Part shown: positions 57,443 through 64,000 of the stretch, in pieces
Position numbering within the stretch: the stretch's first letter is position 1
Layout: each line of letters opens with the position of its first letter
Source: Gillisia sp.
GTDB lineage: Bacteria; Bacteroidota; Bacteroidia; Flavobacteriales; Flavobacteriaceae
Length of the DNA: 64,000 nucleotides
Direction of reading: 5' to 3'
NCBI GenBank assembly: GCA_024635655.1
Contig: JAGXIL010000039.1
Coordinates: 86,849-150,848 of the forward strand
Notes under the pieces: generated by a model
Told to the model about the DNA's origin: nothing
Seen by the model: the letters and a program-made list of their open reading frames with translations, nothing else
Database searches by the model: none
Position numbers and translations under genes: made by a program

Positions 57443-57483
57443 TAGGCCTTATAACAAGCAATTGTTATGAGGTCTTTTTTTTA
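57443..57483 (+). terminator. terminator after the general stress protein gene
   Basis: Imperfect arms AGGCCTTATAACA and TGTTATGAGGTCT around a short AGCAAT loop, followed by a run of eight T, just before fabD. Confidence 0.8.
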
Positions 57484-57512
57484 TTTCTAATTTAGCAGAA
57501 ACAACCAATACT

Positions 57513-58394
57513 ATGAAGGCTTATATTTTTCCCGGACAGGGAGCACAGTTTGCAGGAATGGGTAAGGATCTCTACGATAATTATCCTGAAGCCCGCAAAC
57601 TTTTCGAAAATGCCAATGAAATCCTGAATTTTGAGATCACAAGAACCATGTTTGAAGGCACAGCTGAAGACCTGAAACAAACAAAGATTACTCAGCCGGC
57701 GGTTTTTCTGCATTCGGTCATATTAAGTAAAGTCATGGGGTCATCTTTTAAACCCGATATGGTTGCAGGCCATTCCCTGGGAGAGATCTCTGCTTTAGTG
57801 GCAAACAAAACTTTAGAATTTGAACCTGCCTTAAAACTTGTATATAAAAGAGCACTTGCAATGCAACATGCTTGTGAAATCCAGCCTTCTACGATGGCCG
57901 CCGTATTGGGACTGGAAGATGAAATGGTAGAATCAGTTTGTGCCGCTGTTGATGGAATTGTAGTTGCAGCAAATTATAATTGTCCCGGCCAGCTGGTCAT
58001 TTCAGGCAGCATTGATGCGGTTGAGAAAGCCTGTGAAATGATGAAGGAAAAAGGAGCAAAACGAGCCATGGTCTTACCTGTAGGAGGCGCTTTTCACTCC
58101 CCTCTCATGGAGCCTGCAAGAAAAGAACTTGCTGAAGCCATTGAAGCCACCACCTTCAATACTCCCATTTGCCCGATATATCAAAATGTTACCACCTTTG
58201 CAGTTACAAATCCTCAGGAAATTCAACAGAACCTGGTATTTCAGTTAACCGCTCCGGTAAAATGGACGCAGTCTGTTCAGAAAATGATCGAAGGTGGAGC
58301 CAGCCATTTCATTGAAGTTGGCCCCGGTAAAGTACTACAGGGGCTGGTAAAAAAAATAGACAGGAATGCAGAGGTGTCTTCTGCTGAAATTTAA
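57513..58394 (+). CDS. fabD: malonyl-CoA:ACP transacylase
   Basis: A 293-residue FabD that loads malonyl groups onto ACP for fatty acid synthesis. N-terminal IFPGQGAQFAGMGKDLYD, the nucleophile Ser in VAGHSLGEISAL, the catalytic His in GGAFHSPLMEPAR, and the C-terminal FIEVGPGKVLQGLVKKI are all present. It is separated from the preceding gene by a terminator and followed by another, so it is monocistronic here. Confidence 0.96.
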   Translation: MKAYIFPGQGAQFAGMGKDLYDNYPEARKLFENANEILNFEITRTMFEGTAEDLKQTKITQPAVFLHSVILSKVMGSSFKPDMVAGHSLGEISALVANKTLEFEPALKLVYKRALAMQHACEIQPSTMAAVLGLEDEMVESVCAAVDGIVVAANYNCPGQLVISGSIDAVEKACEMMKEKGAKRAMVLPVGGAFHSPLMEPARKELAEAIEATTFNTPICPIYQNVTTFAVTNPQEIQQNLVFQLTAPVKWTQSVQKMIEGGASHFIEVGPGKVLQGLVKKIDRNAEVSSAEI

Positions 58395-58415
58395 TTCCCT
58401 GTTCCTTATAATAAT

Positions 58416-58447
58416 AAAATCCTGATCATATTGATCAGGATTTTTTA
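58416..58447. terminator. bidirectional terminator after fabD
   Basis: AAAATCCTGATCA and TGATCAGGATTTT arms around TAT, with A and T runs at either side. It lies between fabD and the convergent amidohydrolase gene. Confidence 0.9.
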
Positions 58448-58467
58448 TTTAGTCCTTTGCCGAATTC

Positions 58468-59754
58468 TTACAATGCTTCTTTAAAAATTTTCCCGTCCTT
58501 CATCACAAATATTACCTCTTCCAGGGTTTTAATGTTTTGAGTAGGATCCTCTTTTACGGCAATAATATCTGCAAAAAATCCTTCCGCGATTTGCCCTGTT
58601 TCATTTTCTGTATTTAAGATTTTCGCAGGGGTTATTGTAGCGCTCTGGATAGCCTCCATTGCAGGCATTCCCGCTTCTACCATATATCCAAATTCCTTTG
58701 CATTTTTTCCGTGTTCAAAAACCCCTGCATCTGTTCCAAAGGCGATCATTACTCCACGCTTGTATGCTTTTTCAAAAGTATTTTGAATTTTTGGACCAAT
58801 TTCAATAGCCTTGGGAACCACAAGGTCAGGATAGTAGCCTTCGATCTCGGCTTTTTCACTCACCTCTTTACCCGCAGTAATTGTAGGCACCAGGTAAGCA
58901 CCGTATTCTTTCATAAGGTCCATCGTTTCCTCACTCATCAAGGTTCCATGTTCAATGGTGGTAACACCACCTCTAACCGCGCGTTGCATTCCCTCATCCC
59001 CGTGAGCATGAGCGGCAACGTGAAAACCATAATCTTTTGCAGTATTGGTAATAGCTCTTATCTCTTCTTCAGTAAACTGCGGATTTGAACTGCTCTTTGC
59101 CACACTTAATACACCTCCTGTAGCGGTGATCTTTATTAGGTCACTTCCGTTCTTATAGTTTTGTCGTACCGCTTTCGCCGCATCATCAACACTATTTACC
59201 ACCCCGTCTTTTGGCCCGGGGTCTCCTACAAGGTTCCTGTTAAAGCTGTTGGTAGGATCGGCATGCCCGCCGGTAGTTGCAAGGGATTTTCCTGCAGTAT
59301 AAATCCGTGGGCCCTCAATATTTCCGGAATTGATGGCGTTGCGAAGTGCAATATTGACACCACTACCCCCAAGTTCCCGCACTGTAGTAAATCCGGCTAA
59401 TAAGGTGGTCTTGGCAAATCCTACTGAGTTGAAAGCAAAATCGGCTTCATTAAAAGTAAAGGATTCCAGGTATTTCTGCGGATTTGTTTCGCTTTCCAGG
59501 TGCACGTGCATATCTGTTAAGCCAGGAAGCACAGTCATAGTTTTAAGATCAATAATATCTTCATCAGGATTTTCAGGCTGAACATAGCCATTTTCAACAC
59601 GCTTAATTTTATTGTCTGAAACTACAATAGTCCTTTCGATGAGGACTTTTCCGTTTTTGGTATCAACCAATTTTCCTGCATGGATATAAGTATCCTGTGC
59701 AGAAGCTGCAGAAGCAAATAAAATTCCGCAGAAAATAAATAATAATTTTTTCAT
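58468..59754 (-). CDS. exported amidohydrolase (imidazolonepropionase-like / Xaa-Pro dipeptidase-type)
   Basis: A 428-residue enzyme with a signal peptide (MKKLLFIFCGILFASAASAQ). The amidohydrolase metal motif is LPGLTDMHVHLE, with the carboxylated-Lys-type region LIKITATGG, His in VAAHAHGDEGM and IEHGTLM, and Asp in IAFGTDAGVFEHG, so all metal ligands are present. The C-terminal segment TENETGQIAEGFFADIIAV is typical. It is a periplasmic hydrolase. The ORF-track start 30 bp upstream precedes the signal peptide. It is 10 bp downstream of the DegT aminotransferase gene. Confidence 0.88.
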   Translation of the reverse strand: MKKLLFIFCGILFASAASAQDTYIHAGKLVDTKNGKVLIERTIVVSDNKIKRVENGYVQPENPDEDIIDLKTMTVLPGLTDMHVHLESETNPQKYLESFTFNEADFAFNSVGFAKTTLLAGFTTVRELGGSGVNIALRNAINSGNIEGPRIYTAGKSLATTGGHADPTNSFNRNLVGDPGPKDGVVNSVDDAAKAVRQNYKNGSDLIKITATGGVLSVAKSSSNPQFTEEEIRAITNTAKDYGFHVAAHAHGDEGMQRAVRGGVTTIEHGTLMSEETMDLMKEYGAYLVPTITAGKEVSEKAEIEGYYPDLVVPKAIEIGPKIQNTFEKAYKRGVMIAFGTDAGVFEHGKNAKEFGYMVEAGMPAMEAIQSATITPAKILNTENETGQIAEGFFADIIAVKEDPTQNIKTLEEVIFVMKDGKIFKEAL

Positions 59755-59764
59755 TGTATAGGGT

Positions 59765-60898
59765 TTAGTTATTGACAAATTCAATTACCGTACTGGTAAT
59801 TAAATCTATTTGGTCATCGGTAAGTTCGGTATGCATAGGAAGGGAAATTACTTCTTTTACCAGCTGGTTGGTCACCGGGAAATCTGATTCGACATAGCGT
59901 TCATCCTGATAGGCTTTTTGTTTGTGTAGCGGAATTGGATAGTAAACTCCGCAGGGAATACCTTTTTCGCCCAGATGCTTTACAAGGGCATCCCTTTTTC
60001 CGTTGGTGATCTTCAGGGTGTACTGGTGATATACATGAGTATCGCATTTGCCTTCCCGATAAGGGATCTCTATATGTTCCTGACCTGCAAAAGCCTGATC
60101 ATATTTTTTAGCCGAAGCTTTTCGGGATTCATTATACATATCAAGATTGGGAAGTTTTGCCCTTAAGACTGCGGCCTGAAAACTATCCAGCCTCGAATTC
60201 ACCCCCACCACGTCGTGGTGATAACGCTCGTACATTCCGTGGTTGACAATGCCACGAAGCACGTGTGCCAGTTCATCATCATTGGTAAAGATAGCGCCAC
60301 CATCTCCAAAGCATCCTAAATTTTTAGAAGGGAAAAATGAGGTAGAGGCTACATGGCCTATAGTTCCGGTTTTATATGTTTTTGCTTCCCTGGAGTGGAA
60401 ATTTGCACCAATGGCCTGGGCATTATCTTCAATGACATAAAGATCGTGCTTTCGGGCTATCTCCATGATCGCATCCATGTTTGCGGTTTGACCAAACAGG
60501 TGCACCGGTACAATTGCTTTGGTTTTGGAGGTAATGACTTTTTCTATAGCTTTGGGATCAATATTAAAAGTGTTAGCTTCAACATCAACCAATACAGGAG
60601 TAAGCTGTAAAAGCGCTATTACCTCAACCGTAGCGGCAAAAGTGAAATCGGCAGTAATGATTTCATCCCCAGGCTTGAGGCCCAATCCCATCATTGCGAT
60701 TTGCAGCGCATCTGTACCATTGGCACAGGGAATTACGTGTTTTACATTTAAATATTCTTCCAGTTCTTTTTGAAAATGCTGTACTTCAGGCCCGTTGATG
60801 AAGGCAGAAGTTTCCATTATTTCCTGTAATGAGTGATTAATTTTATGCTTTATGAATTCATATTGGCCCTGCAGATCGACCATTTGTATCTTTTTCAT
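59765..60898 (-). CDS. DegT/DnrJ/EryC1/StrS family aminotransferase (nucleotide-sugar type)
   Basis: A 377-residue PLP enzyme that makes amino sugars. N-terminal MVDLQGQYEFIKHKINHSL, DALQIAMMGLGLKPGDEIIT, and the Schiff-base Lys in TSFFPSKNLGCFGDGGAIF are present, as are VNHGMYERYHHDVVGVNSRLDSFQAA and the C-terminal ISLPMHTELTDDQID. It acts on an NDP-keto sugar for surface polysaccharide. The waaA gene is divergent from it about 100 bp away, which fits an envelope sugar context. Confidence 0.93.
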   Translation of the reverse strand: MKKIQMVDLQGQYEFIKHKINHSLQEIMETSAFINGPEVQHFQKELEEYLNVKHVIPCANGTDALQIAMMGLGLKPGDEIITADFTFAATVEVIALLQLTPVLVDVEANTFNIDPKAIEKVITSKTKAIVPVHLFGQTANMDAIMEIARKHDLYVIEDNAQAIGANFHSREAKTYKTGTIGHVASTSFFPSKNLGCFGDGGAIFTNDDELAHVLRGIVNHGMYERYHHDVVGVNSRLDSFQAAVLRAKLPNLDMYNESRKASAKKYDQAFAGQEHIEIPYREGKCDTHVYHQYTLKITNGKRDALVKHLGEKGIPCGVYYPIPLHKQKAYQDERYVESDFPVTNQLVKEVISLPMHTELTDDQIDLITSTVIEFVNN

Positions 60899-60995
60899 GT
60901 AGTTTTTATTGTATTACAACGAAAATACAAAATATAGCCCCTATCCCCAATGCTATTTTTAGGAAAGAGCTATTTTAGCAAAATAAAAATATAGC

Positions 60996-62243
60996 TTGCA
61001 CGCATTATACAACATAACTGTCTCTCTTACCAAAGCCGTACTTCCAATTACCGGCGCTTTTAGCCCAAAAATGAAACTTTTTGTAGAAGGAAGGAAGGAA
61101 ACTTTTCCCATTTTACACCAAAAATTAAACAAAACCGACAAAGTGATTTGGTTTCACATGGCTTCCCTGGGAGAATTTGAGCAGGGACTTCCTATTATTG
61201 AAACTGTAAAAACCCTTTTTCCGGAACACAGGATCGTGGTAAGCTTTTTTTCCCCTTCAGGATATGAAAACAAAAAAGACACTCCCGTTGCCGATGCGGT
61301 AGTTTATCTTCCCCTGGACACCCCGAAGAATTCTAAGCGGTTTATAGATGTCATGAAGCCGGAAATAGTTTTCTTTATCAAGTACGAATTCTGGCCCAAT
61401 TATCTCAGGGAATTAAAGAACAGAAATATACCTACTCTTCTAATATCGGGAGGTTTTCGAAAAGATCAGCTGTTCTTTAGATCCTATGGGGGCTGGATGA
61501 GAAGATCTCTGGAAACCTTTGAGCATTTTTTTGTGCAGAATCCCGAATCTGCGGAATTGCTGCAATCTATTGGTTTTAAAAATGTAACGGTAAATGGTGA
61601 TACAAGATTTGACCGGGTTTCCCGGCAACTGGAACAGGATAACAAACTGGAATATATTGAGAAATTCAAAAAAGAACAATTGTGTATAGTAGCAGGCAGT
61701 ACCTGGCCCGAGGATGAAGCTCTTCTTGAAGATCACATAAATTCGGCACCCGAAGAAATCAAATTTATTGTGGCCCCGCACCAGATACATGAAGAGAAAA
61801 TTGAAAATTTCAGAAGAAGACTAAATAAAACATCAGTACTTTATTCTGAGAAAGAAAGTAAAGACCTGGCAGATTTTCAAATTCTTGTCATTGACAATAT
61901 TGGTCTTCTTGGGCGTATCTACAGCTATGCCGATATCGCGTATGTTGGTGGTGCTGCGGGAAAGACCGGGCTTCATAATATTCTGGAACCTGCAACCTTT
62001 GGGGTGCCTATAGTAATAGGAAAGAATTTCGAACATTTTCCCGAAGCTAAGAAACTTCAAAACCTGGCAGGTTTGTATTCAGTAGCCACCAAAGAAGAAC
62101 TTTCGGAAATTCTTACCCGACTTACTGAAGATGAAAAATTCAGAAAAAGAATAGGTATGATTGCGGGACACTTTATAAACAGCAACACAGGTGCCACTAA
62201 TTCAGTCAACGATTATTTGCTAGGAAATCACAAAATTTCTTAA
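60996..62243 (+). CDS. waaA: 3-deoxy-D-manno-octulosonic acid (Kdo) transferase
   Basis: A 415-residue glycosyltransferase that adds Kdo to lipid A. The start is TTG: no in-frame ATG lies between the upstream TAA (60984) and TTG (60996), and the residues HALYNITVSL match the conserved N-terminal membrane segment, so a later ATG would remove it. Domain features: FHMASLGEFEQGLPII, FIKYEFWPNYLREL, and the second half with VAGSTWPEDEALL, YVGGAAGKTGLHNILEPATFGVPIVIG. A DegT-type aminotransferase gene is divergent. Confidence 0.93.
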   Translation: MHALYNITVSLTKAVLPITGAFSPKMKLFVEGRKETFPILHQKLNKTDKVIWFHMASLGEFEQGLPIIETVKTLFPEHRIVVSFFSPSGYENKKDTPVADAVVYLPLDTPKNSKRFIDVMKPEIVFFIKYEFWPNYLRELKNRNIPTLLISGGFRKDQLFFRSYGGWMRRSLETFEHFFVQNPESAELLQSIGFKNVTVNGDTRFDRVSRQLEQDNKLEYIEKFKKEQLCIVAGSTWPEDEALLEDHINSAPEEIKFIVAPHQIHEEKIENFRRRLNKTSVLYSEKESKDLADFQILVIDNIGLLGRIYSYADIAYVGGAAGKTGLHNILEPATFGVPIVIGKNFEHFPEAKKLQNLAGLYSVATKEELSEILTRLTEDEKFRKRIGMIAGHFINSNTGATNSVNDYLLGNHKIS

Positions 62244-62360
62244 ATTTAACCTTGAAAATTAAGTTTTAACTCAATTTTTATTAAAAAAATCAAAAAAATC
62301 TGCTCCTCAATTTTTTAAAATGGTAATTTCGACCCATAGAAATCAAATAATCTATTAATT

Positions 62361-62588
62361 ATGAAAAGAGTTATTTTAATAACTGCATTGTTATTAGCTT
62401 CGGCAACTACTTTTATTTCCTGTAGAGATACTGAAAAAGAAACTACGGTTATAAGAGAGGTAGAAGTTGAAAGAACAACCCCTGTTGAGAAGAGAGAGGG
62501 TATTCTTGAACGAAGTGCCAAAAAAGTGGATGAAAAGGTGAATAAGGAAATAGATGAGGAGATAGACCGTATAGGTGATGATAACTAG
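62361..62588 (+). CDS. small lipoprotein, 75 aa
   Basis: Signal peptide MKRVILITALLLASATTFIS with the lipobox Cys at residue 21, then CRDTEKE and a charged helical body rich in Glu, Lys and Arg (VEKREGILERSAKKVDEKV) ending in the acidic IDEEIDRIGDDN. A second mini-lipoprotein of the same design follows about 100 bp downstream, so they look like paralogues. Function is unknown. Confidence 0.75.
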   Translation: MKRVILITALLLASATTFISCRDTEKETTVIREVEVERTTPVEKREGILERSAKKVDEKVNKEIDEEIDRIGDDN

Positions 62589-62689
62589 ATAAACTTTCTC
62601 ATTAGTAAGATTTTGTTATATTTATAATAGAATTTAAATGAGAGTTTAAATTCAATATCGAAAATTAAATAACCACTAAAACTAAAATT

Positions 62690-62833
62690 ATGAAAAAAGT
62701 AATGTTAATTCTGGCACTAACTTTTGCAACGAGCGTTGTTTTCACCTCTTGCAGAGATGACAGATCTGGTGTTGAACGCGCTGCAGATGATGTAGAAGAT
62801 GCAGTTGATGATATAGGTGACGAAATAGATTAG
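62690..62833 (+). CDS. small lipoprotein, 47 aa (not in ORF track)
   Basis: Signal peptide MKKVMLILALTFATSVVFTS, lipobox Cys at residue 21 (SCRDD), and a 26-residue mature acidic tail (AADDVEDAVDDIGDEID). The layout SC-RD and the acidic ending repeat those of the 75-aa lipoprotein upstream, so the two genes are related. A terminator follows. Function is unknown. Confidence 0.7.
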   Translation: MKKVMLILALTFATSVVFTSCRDDRSGVERAADDVEDAVDDIGDEID

Positions 62834-62856
62834 TCACCACTGACCAACTAAATGCT

Positions 62857-62888
62857 AAAGTCCATTCCTCACCGGAATGGACTTTTTT
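62857..62888. terminator. bidirectional terminator
   Basis: AAAGTCCATTCC and GGAATGGACTTT arms around TCACC, followed by a T run. It sits between the mini-lipoprotein gene and the convergent S24 repressor gene and overlaps the end of the latter by two bases. Confidence 0.88.
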
Positions 62889-63654
62889 ATTGTTTTAAAG
62901 TTTTGAATTCGCTTTTTAATTCTTCCATAGATTGCTGAAGCTGCCTTAGTAAACCACTTTCTGAAGTGGCATCGACACTAAAAGTAAGCTTGCTGTTCAC
63001 CTGCCATAATTCCTGGATCTCGCTTACCAGCACCTGTACCGGTGCATATTCTTCGTTTATAGAAACCAGCAGGATCTTATAGGGGTCTTCCATTTTTTGG
63101 ATCCTTTTCACCAGGACCGAATCATAAAGAACAACCACATAGATCTTACTGTAACTCACTTCTTTGATACTGGGTACGGCCTTTCCAAGCACCCACTCCC
63201 CCGGCATTAAGTTGGGCATCATACTGTCCCCTTCTACCTGGAATCCTCTGTAGGTAGCATTCCTGTACTCAGGCAGGGGAATATCAAAAGCCGGCAATTG
63301 CTGGTACCACTCCACATCCTGGACGTTATGAGGATATCCCGCAGCCGCTTTTTGATTTACAAGGACGATGTTCTCTTCTTCCCCGCTATTTACGGTCACC
63401 ACTTTGGGGCTCACATCGCCTTTGTTTACCGGAAGGTATTTCTGACTGCTGTCGCCAAACAGCCACAAGGGATTCACCCCAAACTGCCTTAGCAGTTCTG
63501 CCACGATCTTACCTGATAGTTTAGTACGGCCACGTTCAATATCGGCTGTAGAATTTTTGATCCCCAATACTTCTGCAAATTCAGATTGGGTGAAGTTATG
63601 GTCGTCACGAATTTCCTTAAATCGCTTGACCTCAATAGTTACGTCTGTTCCCAT
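62887..63654 (-). CDS. XRE-type HTH, S24/LexA-like transcriptional repressor
   Basis: A 255-residue regulator. N-terminal HTH (FKEIRDDHNFTQSEFAEVLGIKNSTADIERG) binds DNA. The C-terminal S24 peptidase-like domain has the Ser in VEGDSMMPNLMPGEWV and the Lys in YDSVLVKRIQK, the Ser-Lys dyad of LexA/CI repressors. The hinge contains AAAGYP, where self-cleavage of an Ala-Gly type bond could happen. A C-terminal coiled tail follows. The ATG at 63654 (MGTDVTIEV) is preferred over the TTG at 63660. It probably controls itself through the three palindromes upstream. Confidence 0.88.
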   Translation of the reverse strand: MGTDVTIEVKRFKEIRDDHNFTQSEFAEVLGIKNSTADIERGRTKLSGKIVAELLRQFGVNPLWLFGDSSQKYLPVNKGDVSPKVVTVNSGEEENIVLVNQKAAAGYPHNVQDVEWYQQLPAFDIPLPEYRNATYRGFQVEGDSMMPNLMPGEWVLGKAVPSIKEVSYSKIYVVVLYDSVLVKRIQKMEDPYKILLVSINEEYAPVQVLVSEIQELWQVNSKLTFSVDATSESGLLRQLQQSMEELKSEFKTLKQ

Positions 63655-63657
63655 ACA

Positions 63658-63665
63658 CAAATATA
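63658..63665 (-). promoter_or_regulatory. candidate -7 box for the S24 repressor
   Basis: TATATTTG on the minus strand is an exact TAnnTTTG match. A TTGG about 18 bp further upstream falls in operator 1 and could be the -33 element. The box is only 3 bp from the ATG, so the transcript would have almost no leader, which makes this tentative. Confidence 0.35.
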
Positions 63666-63672
63666 AATTATT

Positions 63673-63687
63673 TTGGAATTAATCCAA
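63673..63687. promoter_or_regulatory. operator-like palindrome 1
   Basis: TTGGAATTAATCCAA, a near-perfect 15-bp inverted repeat (TTGGA/TCCAA arms) directly upstream of the S24 repressor gene. Confidence 0.55.
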
Positions 63688-63695
63688 CTTTAACA

Positions 63696-63710
63696 TTGGA
63701 TTATTTCCTA
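63696..63710. promoter_or_regulatory. operator-like palindrome 2 (degenerate)
   Basis: TTGGATTATTTCCTA matches the same consensus with differences in the right arm. Centre 23 bp from site 1. Confidence 0.4.
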
Positions 63711-63714
63711 CTTC

Positions 63715-63729
63715 TTGGAATAATTCCAT
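63715..63729. promoter_or_regulatory. operator-like palindrome 3
   Basis: TTGGAATAATTCCAT with a perfect 13-bp core TGGAATAATTCCA. Centre 19 bp from site 2. The three sites share the consensus TTGGAATNATTCCAA. Confidence 0.55.
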
Positions 63730-63739
63730 AATTTTGTAA

Positions 63740-64000
63740 AGTTTCCAAGTTCCTTCAGTTGTCGGTTCTCGGTTCTCGGTTGTCAGTTGAGGGCTCAATA
63801 CGACGTCACACTGAACCTGCCTTTCCGGCAGACAGGTTTATTTCAGGGTCTAGCGTAGTTTGAGGGGGGACTGGCGAAAATGGTAGTACTGACCCAGAAG
63901 GTTAATGCTGAAACAAGCCTGTCCTGAGCTTGTCGAAGGGTTCAGCATGACGTGATGAGGATGAATTAGTTTCCAATAGCCTCCTCGCCCACGTCACCCT
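63740..64000. repeat. repeat-rich end of window
   Basis: Gene-free. It contains a heptamer run (GGTTCTC GGTTCTC GGTTGTC, about 63765-63787), an imperfect hairpin with CTGAACCTGCC and GGCAGACAGG (63811-63845), and a second nested hairpin with ATGCTGAA/TTCAGCAT and ACAAG/CTTGT arms (63905-63948). Confidence 0.6.

Overview
The window looks like the chromosome of a marine or halophilic member of the Flavobacteriaceae (Gramella/Salegentibacter/Zunongwangia-like). The evidence is moderate GC, Bacteroidota-type families (DUF5686 with a carboxypeptidase-regulatory N-domain, bifunctional nuclease with UVR tail, DUF6122, short EgtB, deoxynucleoside kinase), Sec signals ending in ..FSQ or ..AQ, TAnnTTTG-like promoter boxes and weak use of Shine-Dalgarno sequences. 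The genus is an inference. I saw no rRNA, tRNA, CRISPR array or prophage.

Layout. 0.2-7 kb: acyl-CoA dehydrogenase, 2-hydroxyacid dehydrogenase, a universal stress protein, DinB protein, serine/threonine dehydratase, TraB-like protein, FMN reductase and DUF2141 protein. 7-15 kb: tricorn-like S41 protease and several exported or membrane proteins of unclear role. 15-17.5 kb: katG. 17.6-21 kb: an operon (outer-membrane barrel, 54-aa membrane peptide, DoxX-like protein) whose last gene is cut in two by a complete IS110-family element. 21-31 kb: hypothetical exported protein, propeller-amidohydrolase, DUF202, DUF6122, tandem DUF302 lipoprotein, deoxynucleoside kinase, fatty acid hydroxylase, App1-like phosphatase. 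31.5-36 kb: Ku-LigD end joining with a Rho_N-like protein and an SDR. 36.8-43.4 kb: membrane and soluble pyrophosphatases, DUF5686 protein, pyruvate dehydrogenase E1 beta. 43.5-47.8 kb: etfBA, bifunctional nuclease, nucleoside transporter. 47.9-49.7 kb: an unrecognised coiled-coil membrane protein. 49.9-58.4 kb: thyA, TonB-C protein, ergothioneine genes egtB/egtD with a PLP enzyme nearby, folA overlapping a fructosamine kinase gene, and fabD. 58.4-63.7 kb: amidohydrolase, DegT aminotransferase, waaA, two mini-lipoproteins, S24-type repressor with three operator-like palindromes.

How genes fit together: PPi hydrolysis is covered twice (pump plus soluble enzyme). ETF receives electrons from acyl-CoA dehydrogenases such as the one at the left edge, and a perfect 24-bp palindrome lies just upstream of etfB. 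Ku and LigD form a minimal NHEJ system. thyA and folA lie about 5 kb apart and together run the dTMP/folate cycle.

The most interesting signal is the IS110 element. Its ~170-nt 5' non-coding end folds by eye into a 5' stem-loop plus two larger hairpins, the arrangement expected of a bridge RNA. Removing the element at an AT core restores a 319-codon host frame, which lets both ends be placed to the base. Several intergenic regions carry heptamer tandem repeats and dispersed hairpin repeats.
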